Origin: Leptospira haakeii
Lineage (GTDB): Bacteria; Spirochaetota; Leptospiria; Leptospirales; Leptospiraceae
Direction: 5' to 3'
Assembly (NCBI RefSeq): GCF_002812045.1
Contig: NZ_NPEG01000005.1
Span: 169,891 to 233,890 of the forward strand
Length of the DNA: 64,000 bases
Positions 57,300 to 64,000 of the stretch are shown here, one piece after another. Position 1 is the stretch's first letter. The number at the start of each line of letters is the position of its first letter. Below the pieces are notes generated by a model, which saw only the letters and a program-made list of their open reading frames with translations, had not been told where the DNA came from and searched no databases. The position numbers and the translations under genes are program-made.

Positions 57300-59805
57300 A
57301 GCTGCAGCAGAGTAGGACTTGAATAGGCCCTCTGCCGTTTCTTTGTAAGCCCAGGGATTTTGCCACAAGCACACCTGGCTTTAAATTTTCAGGAGCAACT
57401 CTGACCGCATGGCCTCCGGTAAGACCAGAACATAATAGGTCACCAGGCTGTACAGGATAAGATTGGGCTTCTACATTCGCAAGTACCACTCCTGCAATTG
57501 CAACTAGCCATTGTCCTTCCGCTTGAGGTTTATCTCCCAATACCAATGCTGCAGATTTTACTGCGACGCCTACTATATTCGTAGCGTTTGGTTGTCTGGA
57601 TTTATGAAGTTTACCATCTTCTCCCATTGCAAGAAGATCTCCTTCCGCAATCACATCGGAAGACTGGACAGGAAAAAATTTAGCGATACAATCAGTACCT
57701 TTTCCGGTTTGGAGATACACCGTCCCAAGGAAATCAGAATCACCTTCTGCCAAGATCGCTTTACCTGAACCTGTTTCGTTCAGGCTCGGAATCCCTTTGC
57801 CACTCGCATAAACCGCGTGCCCGGATCTAGAATGGAACCATCCACCAAATCCTCTTTTGGCCAGACCTAAAATACCTGCAGAATCTTTTTCTCCGGAAGC
57901 GCTATCACCTCTGACCCCGAATTTTTCTCCAAAGCCTAGGATACCGGAGAATCTACCGGAACCTACAATACCTGCGCCTTTTTCGCTCTCATTTCTTGCA
58001 TATGCAAGTCCTGCATTTTCAGGAGGAGGGGAGATATTTGCGTAAGGAGCTTCTACGGAACCCTTTAATCTTAAATATCCAGTGTGAGAACTGAAATCAT
58101 GCTCTTTAGGAGCGTAATCATGAGTGTGCGGAAGAGGCAGCCTTGCATCGGATAATCTAGGATCGTCAGAAGAAACCACATGACCAGGGATGGATTTTCC
58201 TTTAGGTGCAACAGTTACTATACCGGGATATTCAGTACTAGCGTTACGCAGTCTTTCATCATCGCCTTGTACAACTGCACCTTCTTTTGCTTCACCGGAA
58301 CGAGCCAACTTCACAATCCCATAAGATTGAGGTGTGGAAATTTTTAATCTCTTATCATTTCCTTGGACTGCTGCATCTGCAGACTCTTCTCCATTGGAAG
58401 CAAATCTTAAAATACCTGTATTTTCCGTAGTAGCATGTCTCAGCCTAGGATCATCGGAAGTAACTACTTTCCCAGGACTTGCATCACCAGGAGGGGCCAA
58501 TTGGACCAAACCGAATTTTTGATTAGTCGCATGTTTTAAACGATCATCATTTCCCTGAACAACAGTGCCTTCCTTGGTCTCACCATTCTCCGCAAGTTCC
58601 ACAATGCCAAAACTTTGGGTAGAAGAAGGTTTTAAACGATCATCGTTCCCTTGCACGACTCTATCTGCCCGATTTTCGCCGTTCGCAGCCAAACGCACCA
58701 GACCGTAAGAAGCCTCGGTAGAATGTTTCAATCTTCTGTCGTTACCTTGAACAACAACGCCTTCCTTATCTTCTCCATCAGAAGCAAGCTCTACGATACC
58801 TTTATACTCGGTGGAACCATCTCTCAACCTTCTGTCATTTGCCTGAACTGCGGCACCTTCAGAAGTTTCTCCGTCAATTGCAAGTCTCACAAGCCCGGAC
58901 CTAAGAACAGTTGCGTAAGGTAAAGGTTCTGCGGTAGGTTTATGAGTGAGCTCGCTCAAGTATGGAGCTGCGTATAATTCTACTTCTACAATGCTTGTGG
59001 AATATTTTTCTTTGTTTTGGATTTTACGAGGGCGGGAAACGAATTTCAAAAAGCGAATATTCGTAGGTAAAAATCTCCACTGGTACCAAGTTCCCAATTC
59101 GGATAAGAATTGGTTCTCTTCCAAAAGTTGATTCCAGGTCAGATCATCTTCGCTATAATATACTGTAAAAGTTTCAGGGAAAGGTAAATGACCATCCTTC
59201 GGCGTAAGAACTCTCAACTCATTCACTCTACTGATAGAGCCAAGATCCATCAGGAAAAATTCTTCCTTAGGTTGATTTGATTCCACAGAAGACCAGCCAT
59301 AATCAGGTCTTTCATCGATTAGATTTTCTTTTACCCAGAATCTGTCCTTTTCGGAACTCACTTCTAATTTAGTGACTCCCGAAATCCCAACTTCCAAAGC
59401 GCCGATAGAAACTTTGAATTTGGCTCCTTCTTTTTCAGAAACCTTACTGACCAATTTTAGAAAATTAGCGCGGACCAAGGAGAAGTTCCATTGTCCCACT
59501 TTTTTATTCAATCTTCTGAAACCGGTTTCTTGCAGGATCGGTTCCCAAACTTTTCCATCCAAAGAAATTTCGAATTTAAAAGAGTCGGGGAAGAATGTGC
59601 CGGATTGTTCCGACTGATGTAATTTGATCTGATTAAAACTAGAGCCTGGATTTAAAATTAAGGTCAAGACTCCGACACCAGGATGGTCCAACTGCTCGGA
59701 ATAAGAACGAAGTCCTCCTTCCTTAAATTCGAACGTACCTTTGGTTTTAATTTCGTTTACTTTAACTTGTCGAGGATGGCTGATCCGGATGGATTCTTCA
59801 TTCAT
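57298..59805 (-). CDS. Large protein with two discoidin-like domains and phage tail-fibre-like 32-residue repeats
   Basis: 835 residues, no signal peptide. Residues about 1-145 and 150-282 each look like an F5/8-type C (discoidin, galactose-binding-like) domain: paired beta strands with F-S-L-(V) and LKLVS/LKFVS edges and a D-L-G-S block. Residues 304-559 are eight tandem repeats of exactly 32 residues of the form G-(L/I)-V-x-L-A-x-x-G-x-x-x-x-x-x-V-V-Q-G-N-D-x-R-L. Repeat 8 leads into DPRLSDARLPLPHTHDYA, which is very like phage tail-fibre/collar motifs. The C-terminal 270 residues are glycine-rich and beta-rich. It probably binds carbohydrate or receptors, as in tail fibres. It lies between metF and rep and may be a phage-derived or surface-display relic. 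Confidence 0.7.
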   Translation of the reverse strand: MNEESIRISHPRQVKVNEIKTKGTFEFKEGGLRSYSEQLDHPGVGVLTLILNPGSSFNQIKLHQSEQSGTFFPDSFKFEISLDGKVWEPILQETGFRRLNKKVGQWNFSLVRANFLKLVSKVSEKEGAKFKVSIGALEVGISGVTKLEVSSEKDRFWVKENLIDERPDYGWSSVESNQPKEEFFLMDLGSISRVNELRVLTPKDGHLPFPETFTVYYSEDDLTWNQLLEENQFLSELGTWYQWRFLPTNIRFLKFVSRPRKIQNKEKYSTSIVEVELYAAPYLSELTHKPTAEPLPYATVLRSGLVRLAIDGETSEGAAVQANDRRLRDGSTEYKGIVELASDGEDKEGVVVQGNDRRLKHSTEASYGLVRLAANGENRADRVVQGNDDRLKPSSTQSFGIVELAENGETKEGTVVQGNDDRLKHATNQKFGLVQLAPPGDASPGKVVTSDDPRLRHATTENTGILRFASNGEESADAAVQGNDKRLKISTPQSYGIVKLARSGEAKEGAVVQGDDERLRNASTEYPGIVTVAPKGKSIPGHVVSSDDPRLSDARLPLPHTHDYAPKEHDFSSHTGYLRLKGSVEAPYANISPPPENAGLAYARNESEKGAGIVGSGRFSGILGFGEKFGVRGDSASGEKDSAGILGLAKRGFGGWFHSRSGHAVYASGKGIPSLNETGSGKAILAEGDSDFLGTVYLQTGKGTDCIAKFFPVQSSDVIAEGDLLAMGEDGKLHKSRQPNATNIVGVAVKSAALVLGDKPQAEGQWLVAIAGVVLANVEAQSYPVQPGDLLCSGLTGGHAVRVAPENLKPGVLVAKSLGLQRNGRGPIQVLLCCS
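58129..58896 (-). repeat. Eight tandem 96-bp coding repeats
   Basis: The coding segment for residues 304-559 of the protein above: eight units of 32 residues, 768 bases in total, with no length variation. Unit pattern: a short hydrophobic opener GLVRLA or GIVELA, then VVQGNDRRL or VVSSDDPRL. Units 5 and 8 share the VV(T/S)SDDPRL variant; units 2, 3, 4, 6 and 7 keep VVQG(N/D)D or AVQGND. DNA identity between units is moderate, so the array is old or under selection. Confidence 0.85.
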
Positions 59806-59826
59806 AAGAGCTTTAACGTGGTCCTT

Positions 59827-60720
59827 TTAAACATGTACCCGGTTTTCTTCGGCTTTTGCAGAAAATATAACCAGTATCGAGGGGTGGATTTTGTCTGTGA
59901 AGTACTTTGTAATGATCATCCTTAGTGTCTCGGGAAGTGGGTCCTTCACTAAAAGAGTCTTCCCATCCGGTTCCACTTGAATTTTCTCAAGTACTTCCAC
60001 GCTGCTTCTAGAAAGATTCCCTTTACACCATTCTAGAAATCCAATCCAAGAAGCTTCTTTTCCTGAAGAATGTCCCGGGCCCTGAGACTGGATAGGGGAG
60101 GCATGCTCAAAATTCGGCCGTTTATTTCCGGACAGATTTTTGCAAATTCCTCTTATATAATGTAAATTATCTCCTAGTCCTTGTGCCTTCGCAATTTCCA
60201 TTGCCTCGGACAGGATACCGTCTCCGTAACGTTCTCTTAAAGAATCTAAACTCAACTCTTTCTTTTCTAAACTAGGTTTTTGGTTTTGGGTATTATGGAT
60301 GGTTATATTTATATTGTTTGGGTTTCCAGTTTGACCCCCCTCCGGGCTACCTGCCAACACCCCTGGGGCCGATCCCAGTCCCCCTCCGGGGTTTCCAAAA
60401 ATAACCCCCTGAGGTGGAATTCTGGAACCGGGGTAGTTGAAACAAAAATAGTAAGTGGAATTTTTATGCCCGGTCCCAGGAACAAATTGAAGGAGGCCTG
60501 CTCTTACTAGGTCTTTCTTTCCTTCATTGATGGATTTTTTCGTTTTTAAGCCAGTGAGTCGGATCAAACTTTCATTACTAGGCCAGACCGGCTTAAAGGT
60601 CTGGTCACTAAATTTAAGCAGGACGAGATAAAGAGTCTTCGCGGCTGGGGATAAAGTGGCCCAAACCCCGGAATCAATGATATCCGAGAGGAATTTTATA
60701 TATGGAAAATGCTCGCCCAT
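59827..60720 (-). CDS. Replication initiator-like protein (Rep) with winged-helix N-terminus
   Basis: About 297 residues from the ATG at 60718-60720 (MGEHFPYIKF), which has an AGAGGAT Shine-Dalgarno 7 bases upstream; a longer frame starts at 60792 but crosses a hairpin. The N-terminal about 100 residues form a helix-turn-helix/winged-helix (LSPAAKTLYLVLLKF, SNESLIRLTGLKTKKSINEG), the type used by plasmid and phage Rep proteins. The middle is disordered, Gly/Pro/Asn-rich (about 110-170). The C-terminal part (about 225-297) has the strand/helix pattern DGKTLLVKDPLPETLRMIITKYF, similar to a DnaA/RepA end. Context (next to parB and parA, with palindromes) makes a replicon initiator likely, though the family is not certain. 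Confidence 0.65.
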   Translation of the reverse strand: MGEHFPYIKFLSDIIDSGVWATLSPAAKTLYLVLLKFSDQTFKPVWPSNESLIRLTGLKTKKSINEGKKDLVRAGLLQFVPGTGHKNSTYYFCFNYPGSRIPPQGVIFGNPGGGLGSAPGVLAGSPEGGQTGNPNNINITIHNTQNQKPSLEKKELSLDSLRERYGDGILSEAMEIAKAQGLGDNLHYIRGICKNLSGNKRPNFEHASPIQSQGPGHSSGKEASWIGFLEWCKGNLSRSSVEVLEKIQVEPDGKTLLVKDPLPETLRMIITKYFTDKIHPSILVIFSAKAEENRVHV

Positions 60721-60798
60721 ACCTTGGATCCTCTTTTGCCCCGGAGGCAAAAAAATTAATTTTAAGCAAAAAGGTTCGAAGGTAGTTGACATTTATCC

Positions 60799-60818
60799 GA
60801 CATAAGGTTACTTATGTC
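60799..60818. promoter_or_regulatory. Inverted repeat (operator-like) overlapping the rep 5' region
   Basis: GACATAAG (60799-60806), GTTA, CTTATGTC (60811-60818): 8-base arms with a 4-base centre. The left arm continues the TCCGACAT half-site (60796-60803) that appears in the palindromes near parA-2. Candidate binding site for Rep or ParB, controlling rep. Confidence 0.5.
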
Positions 60819-60850
60819 TCATCCAACAACATTCCTTCGGGAAGGTCCGG

Positions 60851-60878
60851 CCCCTGGGCAAACCAGGGGAGTTTTTTT
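60851..60878 (+). terminator. Plus-strand intrinsic terminator upstream of rep
   Basis: CCCCTGG (60851-60857) pairs with CCAGGGG (60863-60869), 5-base loop, then AG and seven T. The flanking genes are on the minus strand, so this terminates a plus-strand transcript that starts in or near the rep 5' end, possibly from TTGACA at 60786-60791. It is a candidate end of an antisense RNA. Confidence 0.7.
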
Positions 60879-61106
60879 ATCTCAGACCGACGGCAATGTT
60901 TCTTCCTTCTCTCTTCCGGGTTGGGAGAAAGTACTACATTTCCGTTTAGAATATTATGTCACATATTGGGGCTTTTTTCAGCTCCGTCAACTCATTCCCG
61001 ATTTTTTCAGCCCAAGTCCCATAAAATCTTTTGCTAAGTACATGTTTGTACTATTTCATTTCGTTTAACAATATTCGTTAACGGATTTCTATGAAGGGAT
61101 CGGATC

Positions 61107-61952
61107 TTATTTTCCGAATTTTTTAGAAATTTCTTTCTTAACGAACTTGTGGAGTTCTGAAAGAAAATCTTCGTCTTCGGTGGAGATGATGACGCTTGTG
61201 CCTTTTTTTACGATCTTATAAGGGGAGGGTGAAACTGCCGGTTTTTCGGATCCAACTTTGGTTCCAATTTGTCCGGGAGAGAATAATCCACCTTCTTCTG
61301 CTCGGTTAAAAGTTTTTGCGTCTTTTACGGTTTTCAATTCGCCTGAATTGAATTTTTCAAGAAAATCTTTTAAGGTACCTTTTTTGGCTGCAGAGGCAGC
61401 TTGTACTAAAAGGTTTTTGGATTCTATTCCAGCGTCTTTGCAGACCTTTAGATCTTCTTTGGAAAGAGAGGAAATTCCCAAAAGTTCGGTCATATAACTT
61501 CTACTTTTCCCGAACAGGTTCCCAAGTTCCAGGTCAGTATAAGAGAAGGAAGTTTTGAGATGGGTCATCGCTTCTATCTCTTCATAAGGAGATAAATTTT
61601 CTCTTTGTAAATTTTCAATAATTGCTAGCCGGAAAGTTTCCTTCGCGTCCTTATCTAAAATTTTACATTCTACTTCCGGCCATTTGAGAAGACTAGCCGC
61701 ATGGTATCTTCTTTCTCCGGCAATAATTGTATAAAATTCCTCATCCGCTTTTTTGGTAACTAGGATAGGTTGAAGGAGTCCGTCCTTGTCCAAACTCTGG
61801 GCAAGTTCTTCTACACCTTTTTTTCTCTCTTGTCTGGGCTGGCTTTCGGAAGGGCGGATCTTATCCAGGCGGATCTTGCGAATCGTACCTTCTAATTTTT
61901 CCGCCTGGAAAACGTCTGCAAGAGAGCCTAGTCTTTTACTTTTTGAGCTCAT
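61107..61952 (-). CDS. parB: ParB-type partition protein (second pair, rep-linked)
   Basis: 281 residues. The CTP-binding box AGERRYHAASLLKW, then ENLQRENLSPYEEIEAM, which is the canonical ENLQRxxLxP motif, followed by an HTH (YTDLELGNLFGKSRSYMTEL). The C-terminal part is a helical linker and a dimerisation end. This is a more canonical ParB than the first copy. It overlaps parA-2 by 17 bases, and rep lies downstream in the same direction, so parA-parB-rep form one unit. Confidence 0.9.
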   Translation of the reverse strand: MSSKSKRLGSLADVFQAEKLEGTIRKIRLDKIRPSESQPRQERKKGVEELAQSLDKDGLLQPILVTKKADEEFYTIIAGERRYHAASLLKWPEVECKILDKDAKETFRLAIIENLQRENLSPYEEIEAMTHLKTSFSYTDLELGNLFGKSRSYMTELLGISSLSKEDLKVCKDAGIESKNLLVQAASAAKKGTLKDFLEKFNSGELKTVKDAKTFNRAEEGGLFSPGQIGTKVGSEKPAVSPSPYKIVKKGTSVIISTEDEDFLSELHKFVKKEISKKFGK

Positions 61953-62688
61953 TCAAAAATTCCTCAATGAAGCCTTCGTATTCCTGGGCCTGGCGGCTAG
62001 ATTTATTGTATTCATAGACTGATTTTCTTGCCAGGTGAGATTCACCCACAGCGACTCCGTCAGAAATACTATTATCAAAAATCCTAAAATATTTAGTAAG
62101 AACCGGGATGATCGTTTTAGTGAGAAGTGTCTGGGGTTTTAGCTGAGTGACCAGCGCCCCCATGATTTCCAAACTAGGGTTAATCCTTTTTTTAATACTA
62201 GTAATTGTTTGTTGGAGTCCTAAAATTCCATCCACGGAAAATTTTTCCGCCTGGAGAGGAATGATCACATAGTTGGAAGCAACAAGAGCATTGATGGTAA
62301 AAATAGAAAGGCTAGGCGGACAATCGATTACGCAAAAATCAATTTCCTTTTCCAGATCAGCAAGAGCGTCTCTTAGGATATAAGGCGCGTCCACAATTGC
62401 GGCAATTGTTTCGGCCTCTGCAAGGGTCAGTCGAGAAGGAGCAATATTTAAATTTTCCACCTCGGTCTTAACCATAACTTCTCTAATCTTCGCTTTGGAT
62501 TGGAAAATATTATGCATGGATTTTTCTAACCCTTCCGGATTCAGGAAAATCCCTGTAGAATTTGCCTGAGGATCGATATCGATCAGCAGAGTTTTTTTAC
62601 CTCTTCTGGCGAGACCCCAAGCTAAATTCAGAGAGGTAGTGGTTTTACCTTCTCCTCCCTTTTGGTTTGCGATAGATACTACAATCAT
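61936..62688 (-). CDS. parA: ParA-type partition ATPase (second pair, rep-linked)
   Basis: 250 residues. Walker A deviant motif ANQKGGEGKTTTSLNLAWG near the N-terminus and the Asp-rich strand DFCVIDCPPSLS, then a typical ParA end. Unlike ParA-1 it has no N-terminal extension, so it belongs to the shorter Soj-like class. AAGGGA before the ATG is a good Shine-Dalgarno. The TGTCGGA-TG-TCCGACA palindrome at 62710-62725 is 22 bases upstream of the ATG, in the leader/promoter area. Confidence 0.92.
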   Translation of the reverse strand: MIVVSIANQKGGEGKTTTSLNLAWGLARRGKKTLLIDIDPQANSTGIFLNPEGLEKSMHNIFQSKAKIREVMVKTEVENLNIAPSRLTLAEAETIAAIVDAPYILRDALADLEKEIDFCVIDCPPSLSIFTINALVASNYVIIPLQAEKFSVDGILGLQQTITSIKKRINPSLEIMGALVTQLKPQTLLTKTIIPVLTKYFRIFDNSISDGVAVGESHLARKSVYEYNKSSRQAQEYEGFIEEFLNELKK

Positions 62689-62709
62689 TCTGTTCCCTTG
62701 TATCTCAAT

Positions 62710-62725
62710 TGTCGGATGTCCGACA
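62710..62725. promoter_or_regulatory. Palindrome near parA-2: candidate parS or operator (copy 1)
   Basis: TGTCGGA, TG, TCCGACA: a 16-base inverted repeat with 7-base perfect arms. It lies 22 bases before the parA-2 start codon. A longer version with the same core is at 62903-62926. Confidence 0.6.
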
Positions 62726-62902
62726 TCCCGTCCTTACATCTACCCTCAGAAATCGAGAGAATAAAGGGGGAATTTAAACAAAAATAAAAATTAAAAAGTC
62801 AACTTCGGGACCGAAGCCAACACTATATTTCCATGTAAGAAGAAGGGGAGAAGCATTCAAACTAATTCTTAAATTTTCTAAAAATTGCAGAAAAATCGGA
62901 CC

Positions 62903-62926
62903 CGAATGTCGGATGTCCGACATTCG
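62903..62926. promoter_or_regulatory. Palindrome near parA-2: candidate parS or operator (copy 2)
   Basis: 11-base perfect arms CGAATGTCGGA and TCCGACATTCG around TG (24 bases). The core is identical to copy 1, 193 bases away, in the gap between parA-2 and the plus-strand NtrC-like gene. Between the copies lies an A-rich stretch (62771-62797) and CTTCGG-GA-CCGAAG (62803-62816), so the gap of 295 bases (62689-62983) may be an origin or centromere. Confidence 0.65.
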
Positions 62927-62983
62927 AAAGAAAGTCCAGGTACATGGTTGACACCATGCTTAATTTTAAACATTTTCCCTTCT

Positions 62984-64000
62984 ATGCTATCCGCTCCGGA
63001 AGAATTTATATGGGGGAATCCAAATCCTAAAGAACTTAGGATATTGCTACCTCTTGCATTTCCGGAATGTTTAAGATTAATCGATGGTTTGGCCGGATTG
63101 GCCACTTTAGTTTCCGAATCAGATCCTTCTTCCTTGGAAGAAGCGGGTTCTTGGGGATATGGAGAAGATGGATTCTTCTATCCTTTTTTAACCAAGGGTT
63201 CTCAGATTCGGAGCCGTTTAGAAGGAAGTAAATCTCCATTCTTTTTGCCTAGATCAGAAGAAGTGGAATTGTTTCGAAATGATTCCCTGGGATGTTTATT
63301 ATCCCCGGTGTTGCTGGATGGAAGAATGTTCGGGTTCTTTCTGATAGAACTTCCAAACCAAGCGGAAGAAAAACAAATTTTACTCTTACATTTAATCTGC
63401 CAAAAGGTGGCCCGGCTTTTGAAAAAAGAATCGGAACCTTCTGCAGTTTATAAACTCTCAGAGGACCTGAGTCCGGATCCATTGGGGGAGCTGATTTTCA
63501 GATTAGGACATGGGAAAAATTCCCAGTTAGAAAAATTCAAGGAATCTGGAAGCATTTGTATTTCGGGCCCTGCTTCTTCCGGGAAAAAAACCTTAGCAAA
63601 ATGGATCCAAAAAAGGGAGTTTCCCGGCAGGCCAATTTTAACGGTTTCGATCCTTCCGGAGCAGGCATCCAAATTAGAAAAGGCCTTAATCGATTGGGAA
63701 AAAATGGCCGAGTCTGGGACTTTAATTTTAGAAAATTCGGAGAATTATTCTTTGGCCCAACAAAGAATCTTGTTCGAATATTCTCAGAGAAAGTCCGGAA
63801 AATCCCGTCTTATTTTTTTAGAAAACTCAGGCAAAAAATCAATAGAAGAGTTTTTATATTTTCGTTCTCTTTTGGCCGAAAATAAGTTAGAATTACCTGC
63901 CTGGAAAGATTGGGCAAAATCGGATAAAATTGCTGCGGTCCGGCCGATTTTCCAAGAGGTCTGCGAATTACATGGCCGCCCTGACTTGGCACTTTCTGAA
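62984..64000 (+). CDS. NtrC-like protein with GAF-like N-terminus, ATPase motifs degenerate (partial, runs off right edge)
   Basis: At least 339 residues in one open frame from the ATG at 62984 to the end of the window; the C-terminus is cut by the edge. The first about 160 residues look like a GAF-type sensor (SLGCLLSPVLLDGRMFGFFL and a following helix). A P-loop-like GPASSGKKTLAKW is followed, after about 50 residues, by SGTLILENSENYSLAQQRIL, which lines up with the NtrC 'GGTLFLDEIG...Q..LL' Walker B segment but with D-E replaced by E-N. The GAFTGA loop was not seen. It may bind sigma-54 or DNA without ATP hydrolysis. No Shine-Dalgarno; TTGACA at 62948-62953 is a possible -35. Confidence 0.6.
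   Translation, partial: MLSAPEEFIWGNPNPKELRILLPLAFPECLRLIDGLAGLATLVSESDPSSLEEAGSWGYGEDGFFYPFLTKGSQIRSRLEGSKSPFFLPRSEEVELFRNDSLGCLLSPVLLDGRMFGFFLIELPNQAEEKQILLLHLICQKVARLLKKESEPSAVYKLSEDLSPDPLGELIFRLGHGKNSQLEKFKESGSICISGPASSGKKTLAKWIQKREFPGRPILTVSILPEQASKLEKALIDWEKMAESGTLILENSENYSLAQQRILFEYSQRKSGKSRLIFLENSGKKSIEEFLYFRSLLAENKLELPAWKDWAKSDKIAAVRPIFQEVCELHGRPDLALSE

Larger units (their letters stand above)
60793..61106. other. Intergenic region between rep and parB-2 (314 bases)
   Basis: No gene is supported. It holds the inverted repeat at 60799-60818, a strong plus-strand terminator at 60851-60878, AGTACA-TGTT-TGTACT (61037-61052), and an A+T-rich stretch around 61061-61090 with GTTTAACAATATTCGTTAAC, an imperfect palindrome. 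Together with rep and parAB these could be origin elements. A canonical DnaA box (TTATCCACA) was not found; TTATCCGACA at 60794-60803 is the nearest. Confidence 0.5.

Noticed and set aside
58129..58896. The regular 96-base repeats as a CRISPR array
   Set aside because: They are in frame, encode a repeated protein motif, have no conserved repeat with variable spacers, and no cas gene is near.
60814..61068. Two plus-strand frames of about 84 codons in the gap between rep and parB-2
   Set aside because: They run across the terminator and palindromes, overlap each other, and lack a protein-like composition.
63556..63885. 109-codon plus-strand frame at the right end
   Set aside because: It is a different frame inside the open NtrC-like gene 62984-64000, whose frame is open all the way to the edge.
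1..64000. tRNA or rRNA genes, insertion sequences, integrase or transposase genes
   Set aside because: Reading the whole window gave no cloverleaf-like sequence with a CCA-type end, no rRNA blocks and no transposase motifs.

Overview
The window looks like a piece of a Leptospira (spirochaete) genome, probably the origin-proximal part of its second chromosome. The reasons are gene families: a DUF1574-type protein, a heme operon that carries its own HemK/HemR two-component system, a HemC-HemD fusion, MqnD of the futalosine menaquinone route, and a rep-parB-parA block. Base composition is about 40% GC, and genes are tightly packed with many ATGA overlaps. No rRNA, tRNA, CRISPR array, insertion sequence or transposase was seen.

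Left part (0-17.9 kb): mixed metabolic and envelope genes. A methyltransferase/membrane-protein pair (216-2224, minus) is divergent from meaA-meaB (2333-5305), a B12-dependent acyl-CoA mutase with its GTPase chaperone. Then come a GT-C-like membrane protein, a secreted caspase-fold protein with ankyrin repeats, a fatty-acid desaturase with a long hairpin-bearing leader, a SpoIIE phosphatase / NAD-kinase-like / STAS cassette, a secreted GDSL hydrolase and a PhoX-like phosphatase.

Middle part (17.9-36.9 kb): a minus-strand stress/envelope operon moxR-DUF58-(DUF4381-like)-batA-batB/C-batD-htpG linked by 4-base overlaps; a MORN-repeat lipoprotein; a DUF1574 protein; a run of redox genes (two SDRs, type II NADH dehydrogenase, low-Mr phosphatase); a diguanylate cyclase meeting a cyclic-nucleotide-binding protein end to end; and an FMN reductase.

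Right part (37-64 kb): a first ParA/ParB pair with palindromic candidate parS sites, divergent from an outer-membrane protein overlapping ferrochelatase (hemH). After an ECF42-type sigma/DGPF/SRPBCC cluster come hemG and a large overlapping operon hemA-hemCD-hemB-hemL-hemK-hemR-hemE-hemN, which together with hemG and hemH makes a complete route from glutamyl-tRNA to heme. A TGACA-N6-TGACA direct repeat, the form I recall for the HemR hem-box, lies just upstream of hemA. mqnD and metF follow convergently. Next is an 835-residue protein with two discoidin-like domains and eight exact-length 32-residue repeats resembling phage tail-fibre repeats. The last block is rep-parB-parA with two 16-24 bp palindromes, probably the replication/partition locus, flanked by an NtrC-like protein that runs off the right edge.

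The most interesting features are the two ParAB systems about 23 kb apart bracketing the heme locus, each with its own palindrome family; the tail-fibre-like repeat protein beside the replication block; plus-strand terminators placed inside a minus-strand block (possible antisense RNAs); and the secreted caspase-ankyrin protein.
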